A stretch of DNA of 51,295 nt, taken from NCBI GenBank assembly GCA_964509125.1, contig CAZDVZ010000009.1, forward strand, positions 1-51,295, read 5' to 3'. This stretch comes from SIG653 sp964509125 (lineage in GTDB: Bacteria > Bacillota > Clostridia > Oscillospirales > CAG-382). Made by a program: the position numbers and the translations under genes. The first letter of the stretch is position 1; each line of letters opens with the position of its first letter. The notes below the pieces were generated by a model. That model did not search any database, was not told the DNA's origin, and saw nothing but the letters and a program-made list of their open reading frames with translations. Positions 8,859 to 16,930 of this stretch are shown here, in pieces.

Positions 8859-9890
8859 ATGAATATGAAATTTTATCGCAAGCTTCCCATTCCAAAGGTC
8901 GTTAAGGAAATGTATCCAATCACTCCCCATGCGGCACAAATAAGAGAAAACATTGTAAATGAACTTAAAGATATATTCTCAGGGAAATCAGACAAATTTA
9001 TATTAGTTATTGGCCCATGTTCTGCAGACAATGAAGACAGTGTTTTAAAATACATATCTCTTTTACGTCCTGTCCAAGATAAAACTGCTGATAAATTGCT
9101 AATTATTCCAAGAATTTATACAAATAAACCGAGAACTACGGGTGATGGATACAAAGGTATGCTTCACCAACCGGATCCCAACGCATCACCGGACTTGCTT
9201 AAAGGAATAATTGCTATCCGTAATATGCACATGAGAGCTATCAACGAAACAGGGTTTGCTTGCGCTGACGAAATGCTTTATCCCGAAAATCATCGTTATC
9301 TTTCAGATATTTTAGCATATGTTGCTGTTGGTGCACGATCTGTAGAAAATCAACAGCATAGACTTACAGCAAGCGGACTTGATATTCCTGTAGGAATGAA
9401 AAATCCCACAGGAGGCGACATCACAGTAATGATGAATTCAATAACCGCTGCTCAGCATTCTCATGTTTTCAACTACAGAGGCTGGGAAGTTAAAAGTGAA
9501 GGAAATCCCTATGCCCACGCTATTTTAAGAGGATATGTTAACAAACATGGGAACGCTTTACCTAATTATCATTATGAAGACTTAATGTTCCTTTCCGAAA
9601 TGTACCAAAAAAGCGGACTTTCAAATCCAGCAGTTATTATTGATACGAATCATTCCAATTCCGGGAAAAAATATTTGGAACAAATAAGAATTGCAAAAGA
9701 AGTGCTTCATAGCAGAAAATATAACAACGATATTAAAAACCTTGTGAAAGGCTTTATGATCGAAAGTTATCTTATTGACGGCAATCAAAAAATTGATCAG
9801 GATGATATTCCCGGACTTTCAATTACAGATCCATGCCTTGGTTGGGAAAAAACCGAAAAACTTATTTACGATATTGCAGATACTCTTTAA
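8859..9890 (+). CDS. aroF: 3-deoxy-7-phosphoheptulonate (DAHP) synthase, type I alpha
   Basis: A protein of 343 residues catalysing the committed step, phosphoenolpyruvate plus erythrose-4-phosphate to DAHP. It is of the AroF/G/H type (I could not decide among these names), shown by GPCSADNEDSVL, the KPRTTGDGYKGMLHQPDPN region, CADEMLYPE, VGARSVENQQHR, KNPTGGD and DTNHSNS. GAGG about 10 bases upstream supports the ATG at 8859; a second ATG at 8865 cannot be excluded. Unusually for a first-step enzyme it is the last gene of the operon and is followed directly by a strong terminator. Aromatic feedback control is typical of the family but cannot be assigned to one amino acid from the sequence. 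Confidence 0.92.
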   Translation: MNMKFYRKLPIPKVVKEMYPITPHAAQIRENIVNELKDIFSGKSDKFILVIGPCSADNEDSVLKYISLLRPVQDKTADKLLIIPRIYTNKPRTTGDGYKGMLHQPDPNASPDLLKGIIAIRNMHMRAINETGFACADEMLYPENHRYLSDILAYVAVGARSVENQQHRLTASGLDIPVGMKNPTGGDITVMMNSITAAQHSHVFNYRGWEVKSEGNPYAHAILRGYVNKHGNALPNYHYEDLMFLSEMYQKSGLSNPAVIIDTNHSNSGKKYLEQIRIAKEVLHSRKYNNDIKNLVKGFMIESYLIDGNQKIDQDDIPGLSITDPCLGWEKTEKLIYDIADTL

Positions 9891-9896
9891 AAAAAA

Positions 9897-9933
9897 TCCC
9901 TTAGAGAACATTAATTTCTCTAAGGGAATTTTT
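9897..9933. terminator. Bidirectional rho-independent terminator
   Basis: A perfect 12-bp stem, 9897-9908 with 9916-9927, with a 7-base loop. T residues follow on the plus strand and a run of six A precedes it (T on the minus strand). It ends the aromatic operon on + and the trans-sulfuration gene on -. Confidence 0.92.
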
Positions 9934-9936
9934 CAA

Positions 9937-11106
9937 CTATTCAGCAAATGAAAGCATTCTTTCCAAATCAGCAATTATGTCATCACAATTTTCAATACCT
10001 ACAGAAAAGCGAAGTAACGTATCGGTTATACCGATCTCTTTTCTTATACTTTCGGGTATAGACCAATGTGTTTGTGTTAAAGGATATGTAATTAACGAGT
10101 TAACGCCTCCAAGGCTTTCGGCAAATGTAATTATTTTTCCGCCGGTAAGAACTTCATTTACATTTTTATTACTTTTAAGAGTAAAAGATATCATCCCACC
10201 AAATCCTGATGCTTGACTTTTAGATATCTCGTACGATTTATGTTCAGGTAAGCCGACGTAATAAACTTTATCAACCTTAGGATGTTTTTTTAGATACTCT
10301 GCACATTTCAAAGCATTTTCCTGATGACGTTCCATTCTGAGAGCAAGAGTTTTAATGCCTCTCAAAACTAACCAGCTATCAAAAGGATCAAGAGCGGCAC
10401 CTTGAGTTTTGGTAATATAATCAAAATGTTCCTCTAATTCAGGGGAATCTACAACGACAAAACCGGATCCGCAATCATGATGCCCTGCTAAAAACTTTGT
10501 TCCACTATGAACAACGATATCTGCACCAAGTTCTAACGGACGTTGAAAATACGGTGACAAAAAAGTATTATCGATAACAAGCAAAGAATTATTCTCCTTT
10601 GCTATTTTTGAAAGCTCTTTTATGTCTGCGACGGTCATCATCGGGTTTGTCGGAGTTTCAGCAAAGATCATCCTCGTTTCGGGTTTCATCGCCGCTCGAA
10701 CGGCATCATTATCGTCTATAGGGACAAAAGTATGAGTAATTCCATATTTAGGAAAAAACTCTGCAATTTGACGATAAGTGCCTCCATATATATCATTTGA
10801 AAGCACAACATGATCACCGCTTTTTAAAATTGAGAAGCACGCCAATACTGCAGAAAGTCCACTGGAAAAAGGAAAGCCGGCAGAACCACTTTCTAACATT
10901 GCAACAGTGTTACCAACAGCATCTCTTGTAGGGTTATTACATCTGCTATATGAATATTTAATACCGGAATTAATACCCGTATTTCTAAATGTGGATGTTT
11001 GGTATATTGGACAGCTTACAGCTCCTGTTGAAGGTTCAACATCGTCAAATCCTTGAACAATTTTTGTTTCGATACTCAGACCGGCTCTTTTTGTTTTGTC
11101 TATCAT
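9937..11106 (-). CDS. PLP-dependent trans-sulfuration enzyme (cystathionine gamma-synthase / beta- or gamma-lyase family)
   Basis: A protein of 389 residues of the Cys/Met metabolism PLP family, usual length near 380. The PLP lysine is Lys204 in SGTKFLAGHHD; YSRCNNPTRDAV (52-64), ETPTNP and the C-terminal ESLGGVNSLITYPLTQTH are also family motifs. The family includes cystathionine gamma-synthase, cystathionine lyases, homocysteine-forming sulfhydrylases and methionine gamma-lyase. I cannot separate these from sequence, and there is no methionine or cysteine gene beside it. GAGG lies 7 bases before the ATG, and a TATAAT-like -10 is visible at 11124-11129. It is monocistronic, ending at the shared terminator. 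Confidence 0.88.
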   Translation of the reverse strand: MIDKTKRAGLSIETKIVQGFDDVEPSTGAVSCPIYQTSTFRNTGINSGIKYSYSRCNNPTRDAVGNTVAMLESGSAGFPFSSGLSAVLACFSILKSGDHVVLSNDIYGGTYRQIAEFFPKYGITHTFVPIDDNDAVRAAMKPETRMIFAETPTNPMMTVADIKELSKIAKENNSLLVIDNTFLSPYFQRPLELGADIVVHSGTKFLAGHHDCGSGFVVVDSPELEEHFDYITKTQGAALDPFDSWLVLRGIKTLALRMERHQENALKCAEYLKKHPKVDKVYYVGLPEHKSYEISKSQASGFGGMISFTLKSNKNVNEVLTGGKIITFAESLGGVNSLITYPLTQTHWSIPESIRKEIGITDTLLRFSVGIENCDDIIADLERMLSFAE

Positions 11107-11169
11107 AAGCTCGCCTCATTTGTATTATAATTACACAATTTCTTTCGTAATATTTTATATTATTATATG

Positions 11170-11865
11170 CTAATCAATTGCTAAAGGTATAAAATTCAAA
11201 TAATCAGAAGCTATTAAAGTTAAAGAAGTTTCTCCATATTTAGGTATTAAGTAACGATTGTCTACGGAATGCAAATGACCGTAATAACATCTGCTTATTT
11301 TTTCACGTACCAAATGCTTGCAAATGGGAACAGACACATTTCCTCTGTATGCAGGCGGATAGTGAAGAAAAACAATTATTTCTTCGTCATTTTTTCTTAA
11401 AGATCTTGCGTTTTCTAACGATAATTCAAGCCTACCGGCTTCTCGAAGAATAATTTTTTGATCACTTTCTGAAGGCGAATTCTCAACTATCCATCCTCTT
11501 GTTCCGCAAATAATCTTGTTTTCCACCTTATACGCATTGTTATAAAGAATGGATATGGATGTAAATTCATTCTCTGCCAAAAAAGAGTTTAGCTTTTTTT
11601 GAGTTTGCCACCAATAATCATGATTTCCCTTCCCTATTATTTTTTTTCCGGGAAGCGAGTGAAGAAATTGAAAATCTGTTTTCGCTTCAGTCAATGACAT
11701 TCCCCAAGAAAGATCTCCCGGAAGGATAACAGTATCATTTTCACTAACGGTTGATAACCAATTTTCTTTTATGCGTTCATGATGGTTTTCCCATCTATCT
11801 CCAAAAATATCCATGGGCTTAGAAACGGAAAAAGAAAGATGTAAATCAGATATGGCAAATATCAT
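11170..11865 (-). CDS. Calcineurin-like metallophosphoesterase
   Basis: A protein of 231 residues. I placed the start at 11865 because AAAGGAG lies 8-9 bases upstream and the protein then opens with the metal site; the longer frame from 11889 would include that ribosome site. The five metallophosphoesterase motifs appear in order: DLH (7-9), GDLSW, GNHDYW, the His of FLHYPP, and GHLH. They bind two metal ions in a cytosolic phosphohydrolase. WGMSLTEAK and CGTRGW resemble a group of uncharacterised bacterial phosphohydrolases; the substrate is unknown. It is flanked by the trans-sulfuration gene downstream and a divergent DUF1540 gene upstream. Confidence 0.88.
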   Translation of the reverse strand: MIFAISDLHLSFSVSKPMDIFGDRWENHHERIKENWLSTVSENDTVILPGDLSWGMSLTEAKTDFQFLHSLPGKKIIGKGNHDYWWQTQKKLNSFLAENEFTSISILYNNAYKVENKIICGTRGWIVENSPSESDQKIILREAGRLELSLENARSLRKNDEEIIVFLHYPPAYRGNVSVPICKHLVREKISRCYYGHLHSVDNRYLIPKYGETSLTLIASDYLNFIPLAID

Positions 11866-11974
11866 CTGACTTTCTCCTTTCGAAAACAATTTTATCCATT
11901 AATAAATTTTAAATTTTTGATAATAATAGTCTTGTACGAAAGTACTAAAGAATTATGAAAGTTGAATTTATGCT

Positions 11975-12184
11975 ATGAATAACATTTCTTTAAGCGATAG
12001 CCCAAAGCACATTAAAGGAATTTCTTGCTGTGTTAAGGATTGTATACACCATGACGTTGACGATTATTGTACAGCGAAAAGCATAAGTGTAGGTCCTTAC
12101 AACGCATCATGCTGTTCGGAAACAGTGTGTGCAACATTCAAGAAAAAATGTAACGACAACTGTGCTCCCAATAGTTATAAATAA
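11975..12184 (+). CDS. DUF1540 cysteine-rich small protein
   Basis: A 69-residue protein of a widespread Firmicutes family of unknown function. Residues 13-53 carry the pattern I-x-C-C-V-x-x-C-x-x-H, then C-x-A-x-x-I-x-VG, then T-x-C-x-x-F. With eight cysteines besides, it is probably a small metal-binding protein. No strong ribosome site precedes the ATG at 11975. A 7-codon frame (11955-11978) ends in an ATGA overlap with it, so it might be reached by coupled initiation; that is speculative. It stands alone between two minus-strand genes and converges with thrC, whose end is only 3 bases away. Confidence 0.8.
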   Translation: MNNISLSDSPKHIKGISCCVKDCIHHDVDDYCTAKSISVGPYNASCCSETVCATFKKKCNDNCAPNSYK

Positions 12185-12187
12185 ATT

Positions 12188-13684
12188 TTAACCGCAAGAA
12201 CTGTTTTTAGAAAATTCTAAAACTCTTTCAGGTATCTCTTCTTTTTCTACAACGGTAGTAAACCGTTTTTCAGCCATTTTAAGAGAAGAAAGATTTTTTG
12301 GAATATTAGTACCGCTGATACTTTGAAGCATTTCCAAAGCTTCAAAGTCGTCGGCGGGTATTTCTGCTCCTAATGCTTCAAGAACAGAATTGGAAAACTT
12401 ATACGGTGATGCCGTTGAAACAATAATAACCTTTTTATTATCTTTTAGCTCTTTAGCATAAGTATCTGCCGCATATATGGCAACCGCAGTATGAGGATCT
12501 GAAAGATATCCAAATTTCTCAAAATAACGCTTTATAGTTGACTTAGTTTGTTTTTCGTTTGCATAGCATCCTTTGAAGTCTTTATTTAAAACAGATCTAA
12601 CTTCATCGGGAACGGAGAAAATGCCTTTCTCAAAAAGCTCTTTCATCCATTTTTCACAATTTTCATTTCCGGCTACCGTTGCAAGTAACCTCTCCAAATT
12701 ACTGGATATCAAAATGTCCATAGAAGGCGAAATCGTAGTATAAAATTCTCTTCTTCTGTCATAAATACCTGTTTCGAAGAAATCATAAAGAATTTTATTG
12801 CTATTTGATGCACAGATAAGCTTTCCAAAGGGAATTCCCATCTGTTTTGCGATGTAAGCAGCAAGAATATTGCCAAAATTTCCTGTAGGAACGCAAACAT
12901 TCACCTCTTCGCCAAAAACAATTTCTTCTTCTTTTAAAAGATCACAATACGCAGATACATAATATACTATTTGAGGAGCAAGTCTGCCCCAATTTATAGA
13001 GTTTGCACTTGAGAAAAACAAATTCTCTTTCGAAATCTGTTCTTTTATATCATTATTTGAGAAAATCTGTTTTACCGCAGTTTGACAATGATCAAAATTT
13101 CCTTTCACCCCTGTTACACAAACATTATTTCCTTTCTGTGTAACCATTTGAAGTTTTTGTATATTGCTTACTCCGTCAGAAGGATAGAAAACAGAAATCC
13201 TAACCCTGTCAACATCTGCATATCCTTCCAACGCTGCTTTTCCCGTATCACCAGAAGTGGCAACAAGAATTAAAGCTTCTTTGTCACTGCCCGACTTTTC
13301 AATTGCCATACTTAAAAGTTTAGGCATTATTTGTAGCGCCATATCTTTAAACGCACAAGTAGGACCATGCCAAAGCTCCAACATATATTTGCCGCTATCG
13401 CCCAACTTAGAAAGCGGAGCTGCACCTCCGGGGAAGCGTTCCTCACTATAAGACTCCGCTGCTGCACCAAGCAATTCTTCGTACGAATAATCAGTTAAAA
13501 ACATTGATAAAATTTTCGCGGCCCTTTCAGGGTATGTCATGTTTATCAATTCATTTACTGCAGTTTCCGAAAGCTTTGGAATTCTATCGGGTATGTATAA
13601 CCCCCCATCAGGCGCAATTCCATTCATTATTACATATGAAGCTGTTTTGGGCTCATTATTACTTCTCGTGCTACTATAGATCAT
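12188..13684 (-). CDS. thrC: Threonine synthase
   Basis: A 498-residue PLP enzyme turning O-phosphohomoserine into threonine, of the longer group. The ATG at 13684 is chosen because AAAGGGG lies 9-10 bases upstream; the frame extends to a TTG at 13705 that would place this site inside the gene. The N-terminal domain has the start YSSTRSNNEP and APDGGLYIP, PLSKLG, then the PLP lysine near 113 in HGPTCAFKD. ATSGDTGKAAL, CVPTGNFGN and STASPYKF follow. It is the last gene of the rplS-lepB-rbgA-rnhB-yraN-thrC run, 30 bases after yraN, with no evident promoter of its own. Confidence 0.94.
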   Translation of the reverse strand: MIYSSTRSNNEPKTASYVIMNGIAPDGGLYIPDRIPKLSETAVNELINMTYPERAAKILSMFLTDYSYEELLGAAAESYSEERFPGGAAPLSKLGDSGKYMLELWHGPTCAFKDMALQIMPKLLSMAIEKSGSDKEALILVATSGDTGKAALEGYADVDRVRISVFYPSDGVSNIQKLQMVTQKGNNVCVTGVKGNFDHCQTAVKQIFSNNDIKEQISKENLFFSSANSINWGRLAPQIVYYVSAYCDLLKEEEIVFGEEVNVCVPTGNFGNILAAYIAKQMGIPFGKLICASNSNKILYDFFETGIYDRRREFYTTISPSMDILISSNLERLLATVAGNENCEKWMKELFEKGIFSVPDEVRSVLNKDFKGCYANEKQTKSTIKRYFEKFGYLSDPHTAVAIYAADTYAKELKDNKKVIIVSTASPYKFSNSVLEALGAEIPADDFEALEMLQSISGTNIPKNLSSLKMAEKRFTTVVEKEEIPERVLEFSKNSSCG

Positions 13685-13714
13685 GGGATCAATATCCCCT
13701 TTCAAATGATTTGT

Positions 13715-14116
13715 TTATTTAAAAAAACCTTTTAAATGTGCGTGTACCTTATAATCGTCACCACAAGAAATTTCAATCACATCAAACCTTTTCTTAAAAT
13801 ATAAAAGATATAAAGGAAGTTTTCCAATGTAACAAGGTACCTTTCTATTTACACAATGGCTCTTCATAAAAAGCTTTGCAGTATTTCGAATATTATTTTG
13901 CTTTAAAGCATTTACTGCTTCTCTGCCGGTACCATATTCTGTTCCGTTTCTTGTTTTAACTTCTACAAATATCAAAGTGAAATTTTTATAAAAAATTAAG
14001 TCAATTTCACCGCATTCAGTCCAATAATTTCGTGCTATAAAAATGTAACCTTTTCTTTTTAGATATTTTTCGGCGGCAATTTCGCCGTTTTTTCCTTTTT
14101 TGTTCTTATAAGACAT
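13715..14116 (-). CDS. yraN: YraN / UPF0102 family endonuclease-like protein
   Basis: A protein of 133 residues with the restriction-endonuclease-like fold of the UPF0102 family. Seen: KKGKNGEIAAEKYLKRKGY at the N-terminus, then RN, GEIDLI (36-41), and FVEVKTR (50-56). This gives the E-D-(E/Q)VK catalytic pattern of PD-(D/E)XK nucleases. The cellular role is not established; it is often encoded next to rnhB, as here. It overlaps rnhB by 11 bases and is translationally coupled to it. Confidence 0.9.
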   Translation of the reverse strand: MSYKNKKGKNGEIAAEKYLKRKGYIFIARNYWTECGEIDLIFYKNFTLIFVEVKTRNGTEYGTGREAVNALKQNNIRNTAKLFMKSHCVNRKVPCYIGKLPLYLLYFKKRFDVIEISCGDDYKVHAHLKGFFK

Positions 14117-14699
14117 TTTTCAAAAAGCTGAATCTGTGATAAGGACAGGGTCCAAAAGTTTTAATAGCCTCATAATGAGCTTTTGTTCCATATCCTTTAT
14201 GTTTAGAAAAGCCGTACATAGGATACATTTTATCCATTTCAAAACAAAATCTATCTCTCGACACCTTTGCCAAAATTGAAGCTGCCGCAATTGACGGGGA
14301 GAGGGAATCACCTTTAACAACTGTTTTTACGGGGACCGAAAAATCTCTTGCAATGTTTCCATCAATCAATGCAAAATCTGCCTTTATTTCAAGCATATCA
14401 ACCGCACGTCTCATTGCAAGTTGCGAAGCATTTAATATATTAATTTTTTCAATTTCCTCAACTGTGGAAAAAGCAATAGAATATGACTCTGCCCGTTTAA
14501 TTATTATATCGAATAAAAGATCACGTTTTTTTTCAGTAAGTTTCTTAGAATCATTTAAACCTTCAATAATACACCCCTTGGGCAAAATGACTGCGGCTGC
14601 GTATACGGGACCTGCAAGGGGGCCTCTACCCGCCTCATCTACTCCGCATACGTTTATAAACCCTTTTTCATAAATTTCGTTTTCAATTTCAAAATTCAT
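14106..14699 (-). CDS. rnhB: Ribonuclease HII
   Basis: A protein of 197 residues. The ATG at 14699 is chosen because it follows the rbgA stop by one base; the open frame continues 54 codons further but into rbgA. The enzyme cuts RNA in RNA-DNA hybrids and at single ribonucleotides. Metal-binding Asp21 and Glu22 lie in VDEAGRGPLAGPV, and Asp113 in LIDGN. KGDSLSPSIAAASILAKVSRDR and FSKHKGYGTKAH are family hallmarks. No good ribosome site is visible, so coupling to rbgA translation is likely. The neighbours rbgA and yraN are the usual partners in Firmicutes. Confidence 0.94.
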   Translation of the reverse strand: MNFEIENEIYEKGFINVCGVDEAGRGPLAGPVYAAAVILPKGCIIEGLNDSKKLTEKKRDLLFDIIIKRAESYSIAFSTVEEIEKINILNASQLAMRRAVDMLEIKADFALIDGNIARDFSVPVKTVVKGDSLSPSIAAASILAKVSRDRFCFEMDKMYPMYGFSKHKGYGTKAHYEAIKTFGPCPYHRFSFLKNVL

Positions 14700-14700
14700 A

Positions 14701-15552
14701 TTAATCCAAAGTAATATTTCCGATCTTTCCGCCTCTAAATTCATCAAGCAAACAAACACAGAGTCTATCAGCGTCAATTTCCCCGCCGGAAATGAGAAAT
14801 CCTCTCTTTTTCCCAATTTTATTAAAAATATCTTCAGTTGTATCTTCTTGCAAAATATCAATTTTGTATCTTCCGCATAGCAAAGATGGATATTTTTCTC
14901 TTAATATTTCAATAAGTTTAAACGAAAGAGAGTATATGTCCAAAATCTCATCTCTAACAGCTCCTGTGAGCGCAAGCCTAATACCAACGTCGGGATCATC
15001 AAATTTGTGCCACAAAAGACCCGGTGTATCTAAAAGATCTATACCATATGGTGACGAAACCCAATTTAGTTCTCTGGTAACGCCGGGGCGATCTTCAGCT
15101 CTTGCTTTTGACGTTTTTGTGAAAGCGTTAATAAATGTTGACTTGCCAACATTTGTAATTCCAACTACAACGCCACGAAGCCTTCTCCCTGTCATTCCCT
15201 TACTTTCGAAGCGTTTAATCTTTTCATCTAAAACACTTCTAATCGCTTTCTGAACTAAATTTACATTCTTTCCTGTTTTACAATCAATGGAAATTACAAT
15301 CCTATCCTCTTTTGCAAGATGATCGATCAAAGCGTTTGTACGATGAATATCACATAGAGAACTCTTTGTCAAAAGAGTTATTATGGGTTTTGAGCCACAT
15401 ATTTCTTTAATATCGGGATTTTGGCTGGATAAAGGAACTCTTGAATCTAAAAGTTCAATTACAAAATCAACCAATGGCAACTTTTCTTTAAGTTTTCTCT
15501 TGGCAGCAGCCATATGTCCCGGATACCAAACAATATTCATTTCTTCACTCAT
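14701..15552 (-). CDS. rbgA: Ribosome biogenesis GTPase RbgA/YlqF, with altered G4 motif
   Basis: A protein of 283 residues of the circularly permuted GTPases that mature the large ribosomal subunit. The start has WYPGHMAAAKR, typical of RbgA. Motif order is G4-G5-G1-G2-G3: G1 GITNVGKST (131-139), G2 PGVTR (156-160), G3 DTPG (175-178). At the G4 position, where homologues read LNKADL or similar, this protein has LTKSSL (61-66). Both the Asn and the specificity Asp of NKxD are therefore replaced (Thr62, Ser65). The C-terminal helical RNA-binding domain is present. It overlaps lepB by 4 bases. Function as RbgA is very likely from context; nucleotide specificity is open. Confidence 0.92.
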   Translation of the reverse strand: MSEEMNIVWYPGHMAAAKRKLKEKLPLVDFVIELLDSRVPLSSQNPDIKEICGSKPIITLLTKSSLCDIHRTNALIDHLAKEDRIVISIDCKTGKNVNLVQKAIRSVLDEKIKRFESKGMTGRRLRGVVVGITNVGKSTFINAFTKTSKARAEDRPGVTRELNWVSSPYGIDLLDTPGLLWHKFDDPDVGIRLALTGAVRDEILDIYSLSFKLIEILREKYPSLLCGRYKIDILQEDTTEDIFNKIGKKRGFLISGGEIDADRLCVCLLDEFRGGKIGNITLD

Positions 15553-16331
15553 TCAACGGTACCTATACTTTCTGCAGGTGAAACCCTAAAAACAACTTTC
15601 CCCATTATGTCCTCGATATTAAGTTGACCTATAGCTCGGCTATCCATAGAAAAATTTCTATTGTCGCCCATCACGAAAACTTTTCCTTCATCAACAGTAA
15701 ATGTAACACACTTGTTTTCGTCCATATCTCCTGAAAACATTCCGCAATTCATCATAGAAACGCCTTTTTGAGAATTTGAATCTAAATAGCTTTGATCAAT
15801 AAGCTCTCCATTTACCCAAACTTCCCATGTGTTAAAATTGATCTTTACCGTATCGCCCTCAACACCAATAACTCTTTTGACAAGCAATTCATCATATCCA
15901 CGTTCTTCACAATTGATAACAATAATATCATTTGTCTCAGGAGTGTAAAACAAATTATAAATAATGAGCCTGTCTTCGTCATGAAGAGTGTTGAGCATGG
16001 AATCTCCATCAACGGTTACGAATTTAATGACAAACAAAAAAACAACGACCATTAAAGCTATGGCATATGAGAAAACTTCAACAATGTCAAAAATAGATGA
16101 CAAAACTCTTTTGCCGGCAAAATCCGTTTGACCGTCAGCATCAGACGCTACATTTCCATCGTTTTCGTCTGAATTGCCAGAAATCAAAGTCATTTCTTCT
16201 TCATTAGAATCAATTACTTCTTCATTTTTTAAATCGTTCAAGCTATCTAAAGAAATGTCTTCTTCATTCTCAAGATTTTCTTCTGCAAAAAACTGTATTT
16301 TATTTTTATAAGATAATTTTGTATTAATCAT
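15549..16331 (-). CDS. lepB: Signal peptidase I with long acidic N-terminal extension
   Basis: A 260-residue membrane protein that removes signal peptides outside the membrane. One transmembrane segment lies at about 85-104. Before it is an acidic cytoplasmic segment of about 70 residues (rich in Glu, Asp, Asn), much longer than in typical Gram-positive enzymes. The catalytic Ser111 is in GDSMLNTL, where the usual SMxPTL proline is Asn, and Lys152 is in VKRVIGVEGD; the GDNR box (MGDNRNFSMDSR) is intact. GAGG sits 7 bases before the ATG. The order rplS-lepB-rbgA-rnhB is standard in Firmicutes. Confidence 0.93.
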   Translation of the reverse strand: MINTKLSYKNKIQFFAEENLENEEDISLDSLNDLKNEEVIDSNEEEMTLISGNSDENDGNVASDADGQTDFAGKRVLSSIFDIVEVFSYAIALMVVVFLFVIKFVTVDGDSMLNTLHDEDRLIIYNLFYTPETNDIIVINCEERGYDELLVKRVIGVEGDTVKINFNTWEVWVNGELIDQSYLDSNSQKGVSMMNCGMFSGDMDENKCVTFTVDEGKVFVMGDNRNFSMDSRAIGQLNIEDIMGKVVFRVSPAESIGTVE

Positions 16332-16369
16332 AAAAATGCCTCAATAAAAGTAGCCTAATATAACGGATA

Positions 16370-16392
16370 AGGGCTGCCTGAAAGGCAACCCT
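16370..16392. other. Hairpin between rplS and lepB
   Basis: An inverted repeat of 9 bp with one mismatch and a 5-base loop (16370-16378 with 16384-16392). No T run follows on the minus strand, so it is more likely a processing or partial-attenuation element trimming lepB expression relative to rplS than a full terminator. Inference from structure only. Confidence 0.4.
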
Positions 16393-16413
16393 CCGTAGTC
16401 GAATAGTGCAATT

Positions 16414-16755
16414 TTAGATTTTCTCTTTAACCTTTGCGCTCTTACCAACCATGCCACGAAGGTAATAAAGTTTGGCGCGACGAACCTTACCGGCCCTCAC
16501 TACAACAACCTTCTCGATGTTAGGAGAATGAAGAGGGAAAATCTTTTCAGTACCAACACCGTAGGAAACACGTCTAACAGTGAATGTTTCAGAAATTCCA
16601 CCGTTCTTCTTAGCGATAACAACGCCTTCAAAGATCTGAATTCTTTCTTTTGCACCCTCTACAATGCGGTTGTATACCTTAACAGTATCACCAACATTGA
16701 ACTTTGGAGGTTCGGGTTTTAATTGCTCGTTTGTAAAAGCTTTAAGCAAATCCAT
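16414..16755 (-). CDS. rplS: 50S ribosomal protein L19
   Basis: A 113-residue ribosomal protein at the interface of the two subunits. The family pattern is plain: FNVGDTVKV, ERIQIFEGVVIAKKNGG, ETFTVRRVSYGVGTEKIFPLHSP, and the C-terminal RRAKLYYLRG. AAAGGAG lies 6 bases before the ATG. It is the first gene of the operon, behind a near-consensus promoter and a leader that can fold, consistent with the autoregulated L19 leaders known in Firmicutes. Confidence 0.97.
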   Translation of the reverse strand: MDLLKAFTNEQLKPEPPKFNVGDTVKVYNRIVEGAKERIQIFEGVVIAKKNGGISETFTVRRVSYGVGTEKIFPLHSPNIEKVVVVRAGKVRRAKLYYLRGMVGKSAKVKEKI

Positions 16756-16772
16756 TTGCTTTCTCCTTTCAA

Positions 16773-16818
16773 TATGTCGAGGTGTTCATGTGAGCACCAG
16801 AGGACCACCCCGTATTTC
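16773..16818 (-). promoter_or_regulatory. Possible L19 leader RNA element
   Basis: The roughly 60-nt leader between the predicted transcription start and rplS can fold into a stem at 16781-16798 (GGTG with CACC, one mismatch, then TC with GA). A GC-rich block at 16801-16811 adjoins it. Firmicutes rplS genes often have an autoregulatory L19 leader; I could not verify that this one matches the consensus. Confidence 0.45.
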
Positions 16819-16824
16819 CAAAGC

Positions 16825-16853
16825 ATTATACCATATTATATCTTGAAAATCAA
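16825..16853 (-). promoter_or_regulatory. Promoter of the rplS operon
   Basis: On the minus strand TTGATT (16848-16853), a 17-base spacer, and a perfect TATAAT (16825-16830). Confidence 0.78.
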
Positions 16854-16930
16854 TATATAATTATGAAAATTTTTTATTAATGTTTATTTAATAATAATCA
16901 TTCTTGAACATAACCAAAACTCAAATGAAT

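Noticed and set aside
11955..11978. Seven-codon upstream frame overlapping the DUF1540 start
   Set aside because: Neither start has a good ribosome site and so short a frame is expected by chance; mentioned only as a remote possibility.
14701..14861. Upstream extension of rnhB
   Set aside because: The extra 54 residues overlap rbgA in another frame and show no similarity to RNase HII; the start at 14699 directly follows the rbgA stop.
14792..15253. 153-residue open frame on the plus strand inside rbgA
   Set aside because: Antisense shadow of rbgA, with no ribosome site or family motif.
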